Assembly: GCF_040676675.1 (NCBI RefSeq) | Contig: NZ_JBFAPK010000035.1 | Span: 29,293 to 93,292, forward strand | Length of the DNA stretch: 64,000 nt | Direction of reading: 5' to 3' | Source: JBFAPK01 sp040676675 | GTDB lineage: Bacteria > Actinomycetota > Actinomycetes > Mycobacteriales > Micromonosporaceae | Shown: piece after piece, positions 41,557 to 50,082 of the stretch | Position numbering within the stretch: the first letter of the stretch is position 1 | How the letters are laid out: each line of letters begins with the position of its first letter | Position numbers and translations under genes: made by a program | The notes under the pieces: model-generated | Databases searched by the model: none | Told to the model about the DNA's origin: nothing | The model's input: only the letters and a program-made list of their open reading frames with translations

Positions 41557-42497
41557 TCCTCACGGTCACCCTCAACCCCAGCGTGGACCGGGCCATGGAG
41601 ATCGACTCGCTCGCCCGGGGCGAGGTCATCCGGGCCACGGACGCGCACGTCGACCCGGGCGGCAAGGGCGTCAACGTCTCCCGCGCCCTGCTCGCCAACG
41701 GGGTGCCGTCCCGGGCCGTGCTCCCCTGCGGCGGCGCGGAGGGGGACCAGCTGGTCCGCCTGCTCCAGGACGAGGGGGTGGACCTGGTCACCGTACCGAT
41801 CACCGGCCGGACCCGGTCGAACATCACCCTGGCCGAACCGGACGGCACCGTCACGAAGATCAACGAATCCGGCCCGACGCTGACGGTCGCCGAGTTCGGC
41901 GCGGTCACCGAGGCCGTACTGGCCGCGGCCGGCGCCGCCGACTGGGTGGTGATCTGCGGCAGCGTCCCGCCCGGCCTGCCGGTACCGGACTTCGCGCGGC
42001 TCTGCGCCCGGCTGGCCGCCACCGGGGTCCGGCTCGCCGTCGACACCAGCGGCCCGGCGCTGCGGGCCGCCGCCGACGCGGGAGCCGCGCTGGTCAAGCC
42101 GAACCGGCAGGAGCTGGCCGAGGCGGTCGGGAGCCGGCTGCGCTCGCTCGGCGACGTGGTCGAGGCCGCCGAGCGGCTGCGCGGCTGGGGCGCGCGGGCG
42201 GTGCTGGCCAGTCTCGGCGCGGACGGGGCGGTACTGGTCGACGCCGACGGGGTGCTCACCGGCGAGTCACCGGTGGCGCGCCCGCGCAGCACCGTCGGCG
42301 CCGGCGACGCGCTGCTGGCCGGTTTCCTCGCCGCCGGGGCGACCGGCGCCGGGGCGCTGGCCGAGGGGCTCGCCTGGGGCGCCGCCGCGGTCAGCCTGCC
42401 GGGCAGCCGGATGCCGGGGCCCGGGGACCTGGCCCGGCACACCGTACGGATCCATCCGCGGCCGGACCTGGTCCGGCCGCTGCTGGCACGGGGGTAG
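41553..42497 (+). CDS. fruK: 1-phosphofructokinase-type PfkB kinase
   Basis: 314 aa, PfkB ribokinase fold. LNPSVDRAMEI and DPGGKGVNVSRAL at the N-terminus are the FruK/LacC signature; RSTVGAGDALLAGFL is the ATP/catalytic loop with the base Asp. FruK phosphorylates fructose-1-phosphate at C6; LacC-like members act on tagatose-6-phosphate, and sequence alone does not exclude that. It sits between the repressor and the transporter, so its substrate should be the product of the zinc dehydrogenase or of transport. Confidence 0.88.
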   Translation: MILTVTLNPSVDRAMEIDSLARGEVIRATDAHVDPGGKGVNVSRALLANGVPSRAVLPCGGAEGDQLVRLLQDEGVDLVTVPITGRTRSNITLAEPDGTVTKINESGPTLTVAEFGAVTEAVLAAAGAADWVVICGSVPPGLPVPDFARLCARLAATGVRLAVDTSGPALRAAADAGAALVKPNRQELAEAVGSRLRSLGDVVEAAERLRGWGARAVLASLGADGAVLVDADGVLTGESPVARPRSTVGAGDALLAGFLAAGATGAGALAEGLAWGAAAVSLPGSRMPGPGDLARHTVRIHPRPDLVRPLLARG

Positions 42498-42624
42498 CCG
42501 GTCATGTCGCCGGCGCGCAGCGAGCACCAACCGGCCGGACCGGTACGCCCCTCGTGCGGGCGGCCGGGACGGGCGGGTCCACCGGCCCGGACGTGAGCCA
42601 CAACTTCCGCGAAGGAGGCCCCTG

Positions 42625-43836
42625 ATGGCCATCTCATACACCCCAGAGGTACAGGGCACCGGGTTCAAGGCCCGGGTCCAGCGGGTCGGCGGCCACCTCG
42701 CCGGCATGGTCATGCCCAACATCGGCGCGTTCATCGCCTGGGGTCTGATCACGGCGCTGTTCATTCCGACCGGCTGGCTGCCCAACGAGCACCTGGCCAA
42801 GCTCGTCAACCCGATGATCCTGGTCCTGCTGCCGGTCCTGATCGGCTACACCGGCGGGCGGATCGTGCACGGCCAGCGCGGCGCGGTGGTCGGCGCGGTC
42901 GCCACGATGGGCGTGGTGGTCGGCGCCGACGTACCGATGTTCCTCGGTGCGATGATCATCGGCCCGCTCACCGCGTACCTGTTGAAGCTCTTCGACTCGC
43001 TGGTGCAGGACCGGATCAGGCCCGGCTTCGAGATGCTGGTGGACAACTTCTCCGCCGGCATCGTCGGCGGCGGGATGGCGCTGGTCGGGGTCTGGGTGAT
43101 CGGCCCGGTGGTCGAGCGGCTCACGAACTGGGCCGGCCACGGCGTCGACTGGCTGATCGGGCACAGCCTGCTGCCGCTGGCCAGCGTCCTGGTCGAGCCC
43201 GCCAAGGTGCTCTTCCTCAACAACGCGATCAACCACGGCGTCCTCAGCCCGCTGGCGGTGGCCGAGGCGCAGCAGCACGGCAAGTCGATCCTGTTCATGA
43301 TCGAGTCGAACCCCGGGCCGGGGCTGGGCCTGCTCCTGGCGTACTTCTTCTTCGGGCCGCGCGCGCTGCGTCCGAGCGTGCCGGCCGCCGCGATCATCCA
43401 GTTCCTCGGCGGCATCCACGAGATCTACTTTCCGTACGTGCTGATGAAGCCACGGTTGATCCTGGCCACGATGGCGGGCGGCGCGGCCGGCGTCGGCACC
43501 TTCATGGTCACCGGGGCCGGCCTGGTCGCCAGCCCCTCGCCGGGCAGCATCTTCGCCTACGCGGCGGTGACCCCCAAGGGCGGCTGGTTCGGGGTCTTCC
43601 TCGGGGTCGCCATCGCCGCCGCGGTCAGCTTCGTGGTCGCCTCGGCCCTGCTCGGCTTCGGCCGGCTCGCCGGCGACCGGGAGAGCGACGAGGGCGCCGG
43701 GGAGGCCGACGGGAGCGAGTCGCCGGCGGTGGCCGGGGCGGCCACGCGCGAGCCCGGGGCGGCCACGGCTGAGCCCGGGGCGCGCGAGCGGGAGGACAGT
43801 CCGGCCGTGGCGCGTACGGCGACCGCGGAGAGCTGA
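42625..43836 (+). CDS. PTS EIIC transporter, mannitol type
   Basis: 403 aa, about 8 membrane helices then a Glu/Ala/Pro tail. MtlA-type EIIC signatures: GGHLAGMVMPNIGAFIAWGLITALFIP, RPGFEMLVDNFSAGIVGGGMA, LFLNNAINHGVL (substrate His-Asn), MIESNPGPGLG and FLGGIHEIYFPYVLMKP. Carries the sugar alcohol through the membrane while EIIB phosphorylates it. ATG after GAAGGAGG. The A and B domains, fused in E. coli MtlA, are separate genes here. Confidence 0.92.
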   Translation: MAISYTPEVQGTGFKARVQRVGGHLAGMVMPNIGAFIAWGLITALFIPTGWLPNEHLAKLVNPMILVLLPVLIGYTGGRIVHGQRGAVVGAVATMGVVVGADVPMFLGAMIIGPLTAYLLKLFDSLVQDRIRPGFEMLVDNFSAGIVGGGMALVGVWVIGPVVERLTNWAGHGVDWLIGHSLLPLASVLVEPAKVLFLNNAINHGVLSPLAVAEAQQHGKSILFMIESNPGPGLGLLLAYFFFGPRALRPSVPAAAIIQFLGGIHEIYFPYVLMKPRLILATMAGGAAGVGTFMVTGAGLVASPSPGSIFAYAAVTPKGGWFGVFLGVAIAAAVSFVVASALLGFGRLAGDRESDEGAGEADGSESPAVAGAATREPGAATAEPGAREREDSPAVARTATAES

Positions 43837-43862
43837 GGCGGAAGGCGAGGAGAGGGAGAACG

Positions 43863-44171
43863 ATGGGCAGCATCAACGGCAAGGACGTCAAGAAGGTCGT
43901 GGTGGCCTGCGACGCCGGGATGGGCAGCAGTGTCATGCTCGCCAGCCAACTGCGCAAGCAGCTCGGCAAGTTCTCGGTCGCGGTGGAGCACACGCCGGTC
44001 AACTCGATCCCCGGCGACGCGGATGTGGTGATCACGCACGGCGGTCTGGCCGCCCGGGCCCGGGCCGCGGCCCCCGACAAGGTCGTGGTGCCGTTCCAGG
44101 TCTTCCTCGGCGACCCGGCCGTGACCAGGGTGGTCAAGGCGATCGAGAAGGGCGAGGAGATCCGTGGCTGA
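43863..44171 (+). CDS. PTS EIIB, mannitol type
   Basis: 102 aa. VVVACDAGMGSSVMLASQLRK carries the phosphorylated cysteine C16 in the C-D-A-G-M-G-S-S loop of mannitol EIIB. It accepts phosphate from EIIA and passes it to the substrate bound by EIIC. Ribosome site GGAGAGGGAG precedes the start; overlaps EIIA by 8 bases. Confidence 0.93.
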   Translation: MGSINGKDVKKVVVACDAGMGSSVMLASQLRKQLGKFSVAVEHTPVNSIPGDADVVITHGGLAARARAAAPDKVVVPFQVFLGDPAVTRVVKAIEKGEEIRG

Positions 44172-44622
44172 GTCGCTCGCCGCGCTGCTGGACCCCCGGG
44201 CTATCCGGCTGACCGAGCGGGCGGCCGACCGGGACGAGGCCATCCGCCGCTGCGGCCAGGCGCTGGTCGACGTCGGCGCGGCCGAGCCGGGGTACGTGGC
44301 GACCATGCTCGCCCGCGAGCGCTCGGTCTCCACGTACGTCGGGGAGGGTGTGGCGATCCCGCACGGCACGCTCGCCGGCAAGGAGCTGGTGCACGGCGAC
44401 GCGCTCGCCGTGCTCCGCTTCCCCGAACCGGTGGACTGGGGCGGCCAGCCGGTCAGCGTCTGCGTGGCGATCGCCGCCCGCGGCGACGGCCACGTCGAGC
44501 TGCTGGCCGCCCTCGCCGAGCTGCTGCTCGACCCCGACCAGGCCCGCGCGCTGCGCGAGGCGACCGATCCCGACGACGTGTTGCGGCTGCTCCAGCCCGC
44601 ACGGGAGGACAGCACCCGATGA
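44164..44622 (+). CDS. PTS EIIA, mannitol/fructose type
   Basis: 152 aa, PTS_EIIA_2 fold. GEGVAIPHGTL contains the phosphorylated His H67; ERSVSTYVG and LAALAELLLDPDQARALREATDPDDV are standard flanks. Receives phosphate from HPr (45679) and gives it to EIIB. Overlaps the next gene by ATGA. Confidence 0.93.
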   Translation: MAESLAALLDPRAIRLTERAADRDEAIRRCGQALVDVGAAEPGYVATMLARERSVSTYVGEGVAIPHGTLAGKELVHGDALAVLRFPEPVDWGGQPVSVCVAIAARGDGHVELLAALAELLLDPDQARALREATDPDDVLRLLQPAREDSTR

Positions 44623-45659
44623 AGGCCGTTCGTTTCCACGCCCCCGGCGACGTACGCATCGAGGACGTGCCCGAGCCGACGCCCGGTCCCGGCGACGTCA
44701 AGATCCGCGTACGGAACTGCTCCACCTGCGGTACCGACGTCAAGATCTCCAAGTTCGGGCACCACCACATCCACCCGCCCCGGGTGATGGGACACGAGAT
44801 CGCGGGCGAGGTGGTCGAGACCGGCGCCGAGGTCACCGGCTGGTCGGCCGGCGACCGGGTGCAGGTCATCGCCGCGATCCCCTGCGGCCGGTGCGGGGAG
44901 TGCCGGCGGGGCCGGCTCACCGTCTGCCCCAACCAGGAGTCGATGGGCTACCACTACGAGGGCGGGTTCGCGCAGTACCTCGTCGTACCCGCGAAGGTGC
45001 TCGCCGTCGACGGGCTGAACCGGATCCCGGACGGGGTCGGCTTCGCCGAGGCGTCGGTCGCCGAGCCGCTCGCCTGCGTACTCAACGGTCAGGAGCTGGC
45101 CCGGGTCGGCACCGGGGACGACGTGGTGGTGGTCGGCTCCGGACCGATCGGCTGCCTGCACGTGCGGCTGGCCCGCGCCCGGGGCGCCGCCCGGGTCTTC
45201 CTGGTCGACCTGAACCGGGCCCGGCTGGAACTCGCCGCCGGGCTGGTACGGCCCGACGCCGCGATCTGCGGCGCCGAGGTGGACCCGGTCGACGAGGTGC
45301 TGAAGCTGACCGACGGGCGGGGCGCCGACGTCGTCATCACCGCGGCGGCCTCCGGCGCGGCCCAGGAACAGGCGTTGCAGATGGCCGCCCGGCAGGGCCG
45401 GATCAGCTTCTTCGGCGGCCTGCCGAAGGACAACCCGGTCATCGCCTGCGACTCCAACCTGGTGCACTACCGCGAGCTGACCATCGTGGGCGCCAACGGC
45501 TCCAGCCCCGCGCACAACGCCGAGGCGCTGCGTCTCATCGCGACCGGAGCGGTACCGGTCGCCGACCTGATCACCCACCGGCTGCCGCTGGACCGGGCCA
45601 TCGACGCCTTCGGCATCGTCGCCCGGGGCGAGGCCATCAAGGTCACGATCGAGCCCTGA
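44619..45659 (+). CDS. Zinc-dependent polyol (phosphate) dehydrogenase
   Basis: 346 aa, MDR family of the sorbitol / galactitol-1-phosphate dehydrogenase type. Catalytic zinc ligands CSTCGTD and GHEIAGEV; structural zinc cysteines CGRCGECRRGRLTVC; Rossmann VVGSGPIGCLHVRLA. Oxidises a secondary alcohol with NAD(P). In a mannitol-type PTS operon it most likely oxidises the polyol phosphate made on uptake to a keto-sugar phosphate, replacing the usual MtlD (a different family, not present). Confidence 0.9.
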   Translation: MKAVRFHAPGDVRIEDVPEPTPGPGDVKIRVRNCSTCGTDVKISKFGHHHIHPPRVMGHEIAGEVVETGAEVTGWSAGDRVQVIAAIPCGRCGECRRGRLTVCPNQESMGYHYEGGFAQYLVVPAKVLAVDGLNRIPDGVGFAEASVAEPLACVLNGQELARVGTGDDVVVVGSGPIGCLHVRLARARGAARVFLVDLNRARLELAAGLVRPDAAICGAEVDPVDEVLKLTDGRGADVVITAAASGAAQEQALQMAARQGRISFFGGLPKDNPVIACDSNLVHYRELTIVGANGSSPAHNAEALRLIATGAVPVADLITHRLPLDRAIDAFGIVARGEAIKVTIEP

Positions 45660-45678
45660 ACGGGAGAGGAGGGCCATC

Positions 45679-45963
45679 ATGCCCACGCGTACGGTAACCG
45701 TCGGCTCGGCCAGCGGACTGCACGCCCGACCGGCCGCGCTCTTCGTCGCCGCCGCGGCGGCGCAGCCGGTACCGGTCACCATCCGGACCGCGGACCGCCG
45801 CCCGGTGCCGGCGGGCAGCATCCTGTCGGTGCTGGCGCTCGGCGCGAAGCAGGGCACCGAGGTGACCATCGAGGCCGAGGGGGAGGGTGCCGAGGCGGCG
45901 CTGGAGGCCCTCGCCGAGCTGCTCGCCCGCGACCTCGACGCGGAGGAGCCGGCCGATGCCTGA
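45679..45963 (+). CDS. ptsH: HPr phosphocarrier
   Basis: 94 aa. SASGLHARPAALFV carries the catalytic H15; the regulatory-serine region reads AGSILSVLALG (S47), so HPr-kinase-type control is possible but no such kinase is expected in this phylum. Shuttles phosphate from Enzyme I to EIIA. GGAGAGGAGG precedes the ATG. Confidence 0.95.
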   Translation: MPTRTVTVGSASGLHARPAALFVAAAAAQPVPVTIRTADRRPVPAGSILSVLALGAKQGTEVTIEAEGEGAEAALEALAELLARDLDAEEPADA

Positions 45964-47770
45964 CCAGCCGCCCCCGGCGCCGGCCGCGCCGGCGGAGTCC
46001 CCGGTGCCGGTCGCGCCGGCCGGACCGGTGGGGTCGCGGGTGTTGCGGGGCATCGGCGTGAGCCCGGGTACGGCGGCGGGACCGCTGCTGCGGGTCGCCG
46101 GGGTGCCGACGCTGCCGGACCCGGCGCCGGTGGCCGATCCCGGCGCCGAGGGCGAACGGGCCGTGGCCGCGCTCGCCACGGTCGTCGCCGAACTGGGCCG
46201 CCGGGCCGACCGGGCCGCCGACGCCACCGTCGCCGAGGTGCTCCGGGCGCAGGCCATGATGGCCGACGACCCGGTGCTCGCCGATGCCGTACGGGACGCG
46301 GTCGGCGCCGGTCGGGACGGGCCGCACGCCATCGACGCGGCGTTCGCCACCTACCGCGAGGCGTTCTCGGCGGCCGGCGGGTACCTGGCCGAGCGCGTGG
46401 CCGACCTGGACGACCTACGCGACCGCGCGGTGGCCGTCTGCCTCGGGCGACCGATGCCGGGCGTCCCCTCCCCCGGGCACCCGTACGTGCTCGCGGCCCG
46501 CGACCTCGCGCCGGCCGACACCGCCGAGCTGGACCCCGGACAGGTCGTCGCCCTGGTGACCGAGGCCGGCGGCCCGACCAGCCACACGGCGATCCTGGCC
46601 CGGGCGCTCGGGCTGCCCGCGGTGGTCGCCTGCGCCGGGCTGGCCGAGCTGACCGAGGGGACGACGGTGCTGGTCGACGGCGGTACCGGCACGATCGAGG
46701 CGGGCGCCGACGAGGCGCGGCTCGCCGAGGCCGCCGCTGCCGCCGGCCGGGACCACGCGGCCGGGCCGGGTGGCGCCGCGGCCGGTACCCGGGCCGGGGC
46801 CGACGCGCCCGCCGGGGCCGGGCCGGGCCGCACGGCCGACGGGCACGCCGTCGCGCTGCTGGCCAACATCGGTTCGGTACGGGACGTCTCCGCCGCCGAG
46901 GAGGCCGAGGGCGTCGGGCTGTTCCGCACCGAACTGCTCTTCCTCGGCCGTACCCGGGAACCGGGCCTGGAGGAGCAGGTCGAGGCGTACCGGGACGTCT
47001 TCGCGGCGATGTGCGGGCGGCGCGTGGTGATCCGTACGCTCGACGCGGGCGCCGACAAGCCGCTGCCGTTCCTCGGGCAGGCCGAGGAGCCGAACCCGGC
47101 GCTGGGCGTACGCGGCCTGCGGATCGCCCGCCGCCGTCCCGAGCTGCTGCGCACGCAGCTGACCGCGATCGCCCGCGCCGCCGAGGCGACCGCGGCCGAC
47201 GTCTGGGTGATGGCGCCGATGGTGGCGACCCCGGCCGAGGCCGCCGCGTTCGCCGAGGCCGTACGCGCCGCCGGGCTCCCCCGGGCCGGCGTGATGGTCG
47301 AGGTACCGGCCGCCGCGCTGCACGCCCGCCGACTGCTGCGGGAGGTCGACTTCCTCAGCATCGGCACGAACGACCTCAGCCAGTACGTCTTCGCGGCCGA
47401 CCGGCAGTGCGGCGAGCTGGCCGAGCTGCTCGACCCGTGGCAGCCGGCCCTGCTCCAACTGGTCGCCGGGGTGGCCGAGGCGGGGCGGGCGGCCGGCAAG
47501 CCCGTCGGCGTCTGCGGCGAGGCGGCCGCCGATCCGCTGCTCGCCCCGATCCTGGCCGGCCTCGGCGTGACCAGCCTCTCCATGTCGGCGCGCGCCCTGC
47601 CGGCGGTACGGGCGGCGCTGGCCGCGCGGCCACTGGCCGAGTGCGAGCGGCTGGCCGCACTCGCACTGGACGCCGACGACGCCGGCCACGCCCGAAGGCT
47701 CGCCCTCGACGCCGACGCCGATCCCGACCCAGGCACCGACGCCGGGCCGGCCCGGTCGCTCGCGGCCTGA
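45956..47770 (+). CDS. ptsI: PTS Enzyme I
   Basis: 604 aa. Start ATG overlaps HPr's end by 8 bases. Active-site His H210 in GGPTSHTAILARALG; PEP-binding TIM barrel with GIGLFRTELLFLGR-like EGVGLFRTELLFL, LDAGADKPLPF, MVEVPAA, FLSIGTNDLSQYVFAADR and catalytic Cys C520 in GVCGEAAADP. A Pro/Ala-rich head and an Ala/Gly-rich insert (about 265-300) are unlike E. coli EI. It starts phosphate flow from PEP; gene order puts it last in the operon. Confidence 0.95.
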   Translation: MPDQPPPAPAAPAESPVPVAPAGPVGSRVLRGIGVSPGTAAGPLLRVAGVPTLPDPAPVADPGAEGERAVAALATVVAELGRRADRAADATVAEVLRAQAMMADDPVLADAVRDAVGAGRDGPHAIDAAFATYREAFSAAGGYLAERVADLDDLRDRAVAVCLGRPMPGVPSPGHPYVLAARDLAPADTAELDPGQVVALVTEAGGPTSHTAILARALGLPAVVACAGLAELTEGTTVLVDGGTGTIEAGADEARLAEAAAAAGRDHAAGPGGAAAGTRAGADAPAGAGPGRTADGHAVALLANIGSVRDVSAAEEAEGVGLFRTELLFLGRTREPGLEEQVEAYRDVFAAMCGRRVVIRTLDAGADKPLPFLGQAEEPNPALGVRGLRIARRRPELLRTQLTAIARAAEATAADVWVMAPMVATPAEAAAFAEAVRAAGLPRAGVMVEVPAAALHARRLLREVDFLSIGTNDLSQYVFAADRQCGELAELLDPWQPALLQLVAGVAEAGRAAGKPVGVCGEAAADPLLAPILAGLGVTSLSMSARALPAVRAALAARPLAECERLAALALDADDAGHARRLALDADADPDPGTDAGPARSLAA

Positions 47771-47803
47771 CCCGATCCGTCCCGCCCGCCGGTGGGTGCT
47801 CGG

Positions 47804-47843
47804 AGGGTCCCCTGTCATACGGAGAGCGATGACAGGGGACCCT
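47804..47843. terminator. Strong hairpin terminator of the PTS operon
   Basis: Perfect 15-bp stem (AGGGTCCCCTGTCAT, 47804-47818, with 47829-47843) and 10-base loop, 34 bases after the Enzyme I stop. Confidence 0.85.
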
Positions 47844-47851
47844 TCCACCCG

Positions 47852-47935
47852 GACGGGCGACGCCGCGTCGCGCGGGACGGACGGACGACGCCGGGTCGCG
47901 CGGGACGGACGACGGCGGGTCGCCGGATCGCCGGT
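47852..47935. repeat. Imperfect tandem repeats of about 27 bp
   Basis: Three degenerate units around CGACGCCGxGTCGCGCGGGACGGACG between the terminator and the convergent MauE-like gene; no coding potential seen. Confidence 0.7.
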
Positions 47936-47940
47936 GACGG

Positions 47941-48786
47941 TCAGGCCGGGGCGGAACGCGCTCCGGCGAAGTTCGCCACGGTCACCCCGGTCGCCTCGTC
48001 GACGATCGCGACCCGGACCGCCCCCGGGTCGTACCGGAGCCGGGGCACGGCGAAGACCGCGGTGGCGACGCGGCCCCGGTACCGCGCGCCGTGGCAGACG
48101 ATGCGCCACTCCTCGTCATCCCAGTGTTCCCGTACGTCCGAGCTGATCAGGGCGGCGACCTGCCGGAACGCGGGACTCTGCTGCAACTGCTGGACGGTGG
48201 CGAACAGCGGCACGCCGCCCCCGCCGCCGGCCAGCGGCCGGGTGATCCGGGCCCGGAGCCGCCGCAGCGGCAGCAGCCAGCGCGCGTCGAGCTCCGGGGA
48301 GAGCACGACGACCGCCGCCGCCTCGACCAGCAGCACGGCCGCCGCGGCGAGCGGACGCTGCCGTACGGCGGCCAGCCAGTGCTCGCCGGCCCAGCCGGCG
48401 GCGATCCCGGCGACCAGCAGCAGCCCGGCCCGGCCGAGCCCCCGGTTGGTGACCGGGGTACGGCGGGTGCTCAGGCAGCCGCACGACGAGGCGGGCGCGG
48501 CCCGGCGGGCGTACGCCAGGTAGCCGAGGAAACCGGCGGAGAGGACTGCCGCCGCCCCCGCCTCCAGGGGCGGCGCGGGTGGCAGCAGCAGGAGGGCCGC
48601 GACGGCCAGTTCGACGGTACCGACCAGTCGGTACGCGGGCGCGGCGCGCCGCTCACCGACCAGCGGTACGAGTGCGGAGCGACGGGCGGCGGCGGTCGCC
48701 TGCCGGCTGAACAGCTTGACGGCGGCGGACCAGAGGAGCACCGCCCCGATGAGCAGGGGCTGTACCGCCGCGATCAGTGCGAGCAT
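47941..48786 (-). CDS. MauE/DoxX-like redox membrane protein
   Basis: 281 aa; ATG 48786 chosen for GAGGAGGAAG upstream. Four or five hydrophobic segments in residues 1-170: SAAVKLFSR, then VGTVELAVAALLLLP, ASSCGCLSTRR (a C-x-C pair at the membrane edge) and further helices; a soluble C-terminal part (about 180-281). This layout is the MauE family, needed for disulfide formation in methylamine dehydrogenase; DoxX-like relatives handle other thiol proteins. Last gene of a unit with a cysteine-rich protein (49446), which would be the obvious client. Confidence 0.82.
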   Translation of the reverse strand: MLALIAAVQPLLIGAVLLWSAAVKLFSRQATAAARRSALVPLVGERRAAPAYRLVGTVELAVAALLLLPPAPPLEAGAAAVLSAGFLGYLAYARRAAPASSCGCLSTRRTPVTNRGLGRAGLLLVAGIAAGWAGEHWLAAVRQRPLAAAAVLLVEAAAVVVLSPELDARWLLPLRRLRARITRPLAGGGGGVPLFATVQQLQQSPAFRQVAALISSDVREHWDDEEWRIVCHGARYRGRVATAVFAVPRLRYDPGAVRVAIVDEATGVTVANFAGARSAPA

Positions 48787-48831
48787 CGTCTTCCTCCTCA
48801 ATGGCCGAGCAACGGGAACCGGCGGGAGGCG

Positions 48832-49434
48832 TCAGGCGGCCGCGTAGACGGTCGCGACGTCGATCTCGTTGGTGTCCGGGTGCCAGGCACCGATCACCTG
48901 CACGTGCCGGCCGACCCGCAGCAGCGAGACGTCGGAGACGGCGGGCGTGCCGTTGTAGACGGCGGCGGTGGTACCGGGCACCACGTGGCCGACGATCCGC
49001 CGGCCGTTGTGGTCGAGGTGGAGCACGTTCCTGCCCACGGCGGCGACGTGCGCGTGCAGGCTGACGATGTTCACCCAGATCGAGTCGGCCGCGAGCGTAC
49101 CGTCGGGCAGCCGCAGTCCGCGCGCGTACATCCCGTCGCCGATCGCGATGCGGTCGAAGGTGGTCGGGGTCAGCTTCCAGATGCTCGTGCCGTCGGTGAC
49201 CCGGATCGAGTGCAGGACGGCGTCCGAGCCGGTCACCAGCAGCATGCTCCCGGAGATCTTGCTGATCCGGCCCTCGGCGAAGTTCGGGTCGGGGGCGCCC
49301 GGCTCGACGGGCACCGGGTCGGCCGCGAAGGCGGCCTCCGGGGCGAGCGACCCGAGTGCGGTGGCGCCGACGATTCCGGCCCCACCGAGTACGGCGGTGC
49401 TGAGCAGCCGCCGGCGGTCCATGGTCGCGCTCAT
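48832..49434 (-). CDS. Tat-exported DUF5666-like beta protein
   Basis: 200 aa. Starts MSATMDRRRLLSTAVLGGAG with an RRRLLS twin-arginine motif and AxA cleavage near residue 38 (AAFA). Mature part has two similar beta modules (EGRISKISGSMLLVTGSDAV; VAAVGRNVLHLDHNGRRIVGHV, DVSLLRVGRHVQVIGAW) of the DUF5666/OB-like kind. No cysteines. Lies between the cysteine-rich protein and the MauE-like gene on the same strand. Role unknown; possibly a periplasmic partner. Confidence 0.75.
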   Translation of the reverse strand: MSATMDRRRLLSTAVLGGAGIVGATALGSLAPEAAFAADPVPVEPGAPDPNFAEGRISKISGSMLLVTGSDAVLHSIRVTDGTSIWKLTPTTFDRIAIGDGMYARGLRLPDGTLAADSIWVNIVSLHAHVAAVGRNVLHLDHNGRRIVGHVVPGTTAAVYNGTPAVSDVSLLRVGRHVQVIGAWHPDTNEIDVATVYAAA

Positions 49435-49445
49435 CGGTGCCTCCC

Positions 49446-49856
49446 TCAGACCACGTCGACGGAACAGGGGCGCAGGCCCGAGGAGAGGCTGGCGATGGCG
49501 CTGTAGGCGGCGGGCGTGAGGTCGATGATCCGGTTCGACCCGCACGAGCTGCCGCAGCAGGCGGTCTCGCCGCAGAAGAGGTCGGTCTGCGGGCCGCAGT
49601 CGGCGATGGTGGTGCCGATCCGCGAGCCGGTGCAGAGGTTCGTGGTGTAGTGCCGGAACCCGCAGGTGCGCCGGCTGAGGCCCACCCCGCAGGCGTCGGG
49701 GCGGGTGATGGCCAGGCACGCGTCGGACGCGTTCGGCCACGCGTGTTGCAGGCTGCCCGAGTTGCAGGTGCCGCAGGCGCCGTGCCCCACCGTGCCGCAC
49801 GGGCCCCACGTATTGCCACAACAGAACCAGGACATCTCGCCGATCACCGCTGCCAC
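49446..49856 (-). CDS. Cysteine-rich protein (15 Cys in 136 residues)
   Basis: 136 aa, GTG start after AAGGGAGG. MSWFCCGNTWGPCG near the start, ACGTCNSGSLQHAW, DACLAITRPDAC, CGFRHYTT, CGPQTDLFCG and ACCGSSCG: 11% Cys, with Trp at 10, 17 and 40. The dense pattern and a MauE-like partner two genes on recall methylamine dehydrogenase light chain (MauA), a disulfide- and TTQ-bearing subunit, but no signal peptide is present and I cannot confirm the TTQ tryptophans. It has its own clear promoter and a palindrome upstream. It could also be a disulfide-rich secreted effector or an unrecognised peptide-derived product. Confidence 0.7.
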   Translation of the reverse strand: MAAVIGEMSWFCCGNTWGPCGTVGHGACGTCNSGSLQHAWPNASDACLAITRPDACGVGLSRRTCGFRHYTTNLCTGSRIGTTIADCGPQTDLFCGETACCGSSCGSNRIIDLTPAAYSAIASLSSGLRPCSVDVV

Positions 49857-49891
49857 TGGTGCCTCCCTTGGGGGTTGAGGGAACCATCATG

Positions 49892-49903
49892 GTCAATATT
49901 GAC
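49892..49903. promoter_or_regulatory. Palindrome at the transcription start of the Cys-rich gene
   Basis: GTCAATATTGAC, perfect 12-bp palindrome located about where transcription from the adjacent promoter begins; candidate repressor site. Confidence 0.55.
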
Positions 49904-49908
49904 GGTCA

Positions 49909-49937
49909 TTGTTACGTGAAAAATCGACGATAGTCAA
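49909..49937 (-). promoter_or_regulatory. Promoter of the cysteine-rich gene cluster
   Basis: On the minus strand TTGACT (49937-49932), 17-base spacer, TAACAA (49914-49909). It gives an untranslated leader of about 45 bases before the GTG at 49856. The block 49880-49940 is the most AT-rich stretch for several kilobases. Confidence 0.75.
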
Positions 49938-50000
49938 TCACAGTTGGAAACTTTCCTACTACGAGCGGCAACGGTCCGGTGCCGGCCCGCCGGGCGGTCC

Positions 50001-50082
50001 GGGCCGCACCCCCGCACGACCCGGACCGCCGGTGGCTACTGCGGGCCGCACCCCCGCACGACCCGGACCGCCGGTGGCTACT
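50001..50082. repeat. Two 40-bp direct repeats at the MFS stop codon
   Basis: 50001-50040 and 50043-50082 are identical (period 42). Copy 2 contains the stop codon of the MFS gene (TAG at 50080-50078 on the minus strand); copy 1 lies just beyond and could supply the same stop if the array lost a unit. Confidence 0.95.
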
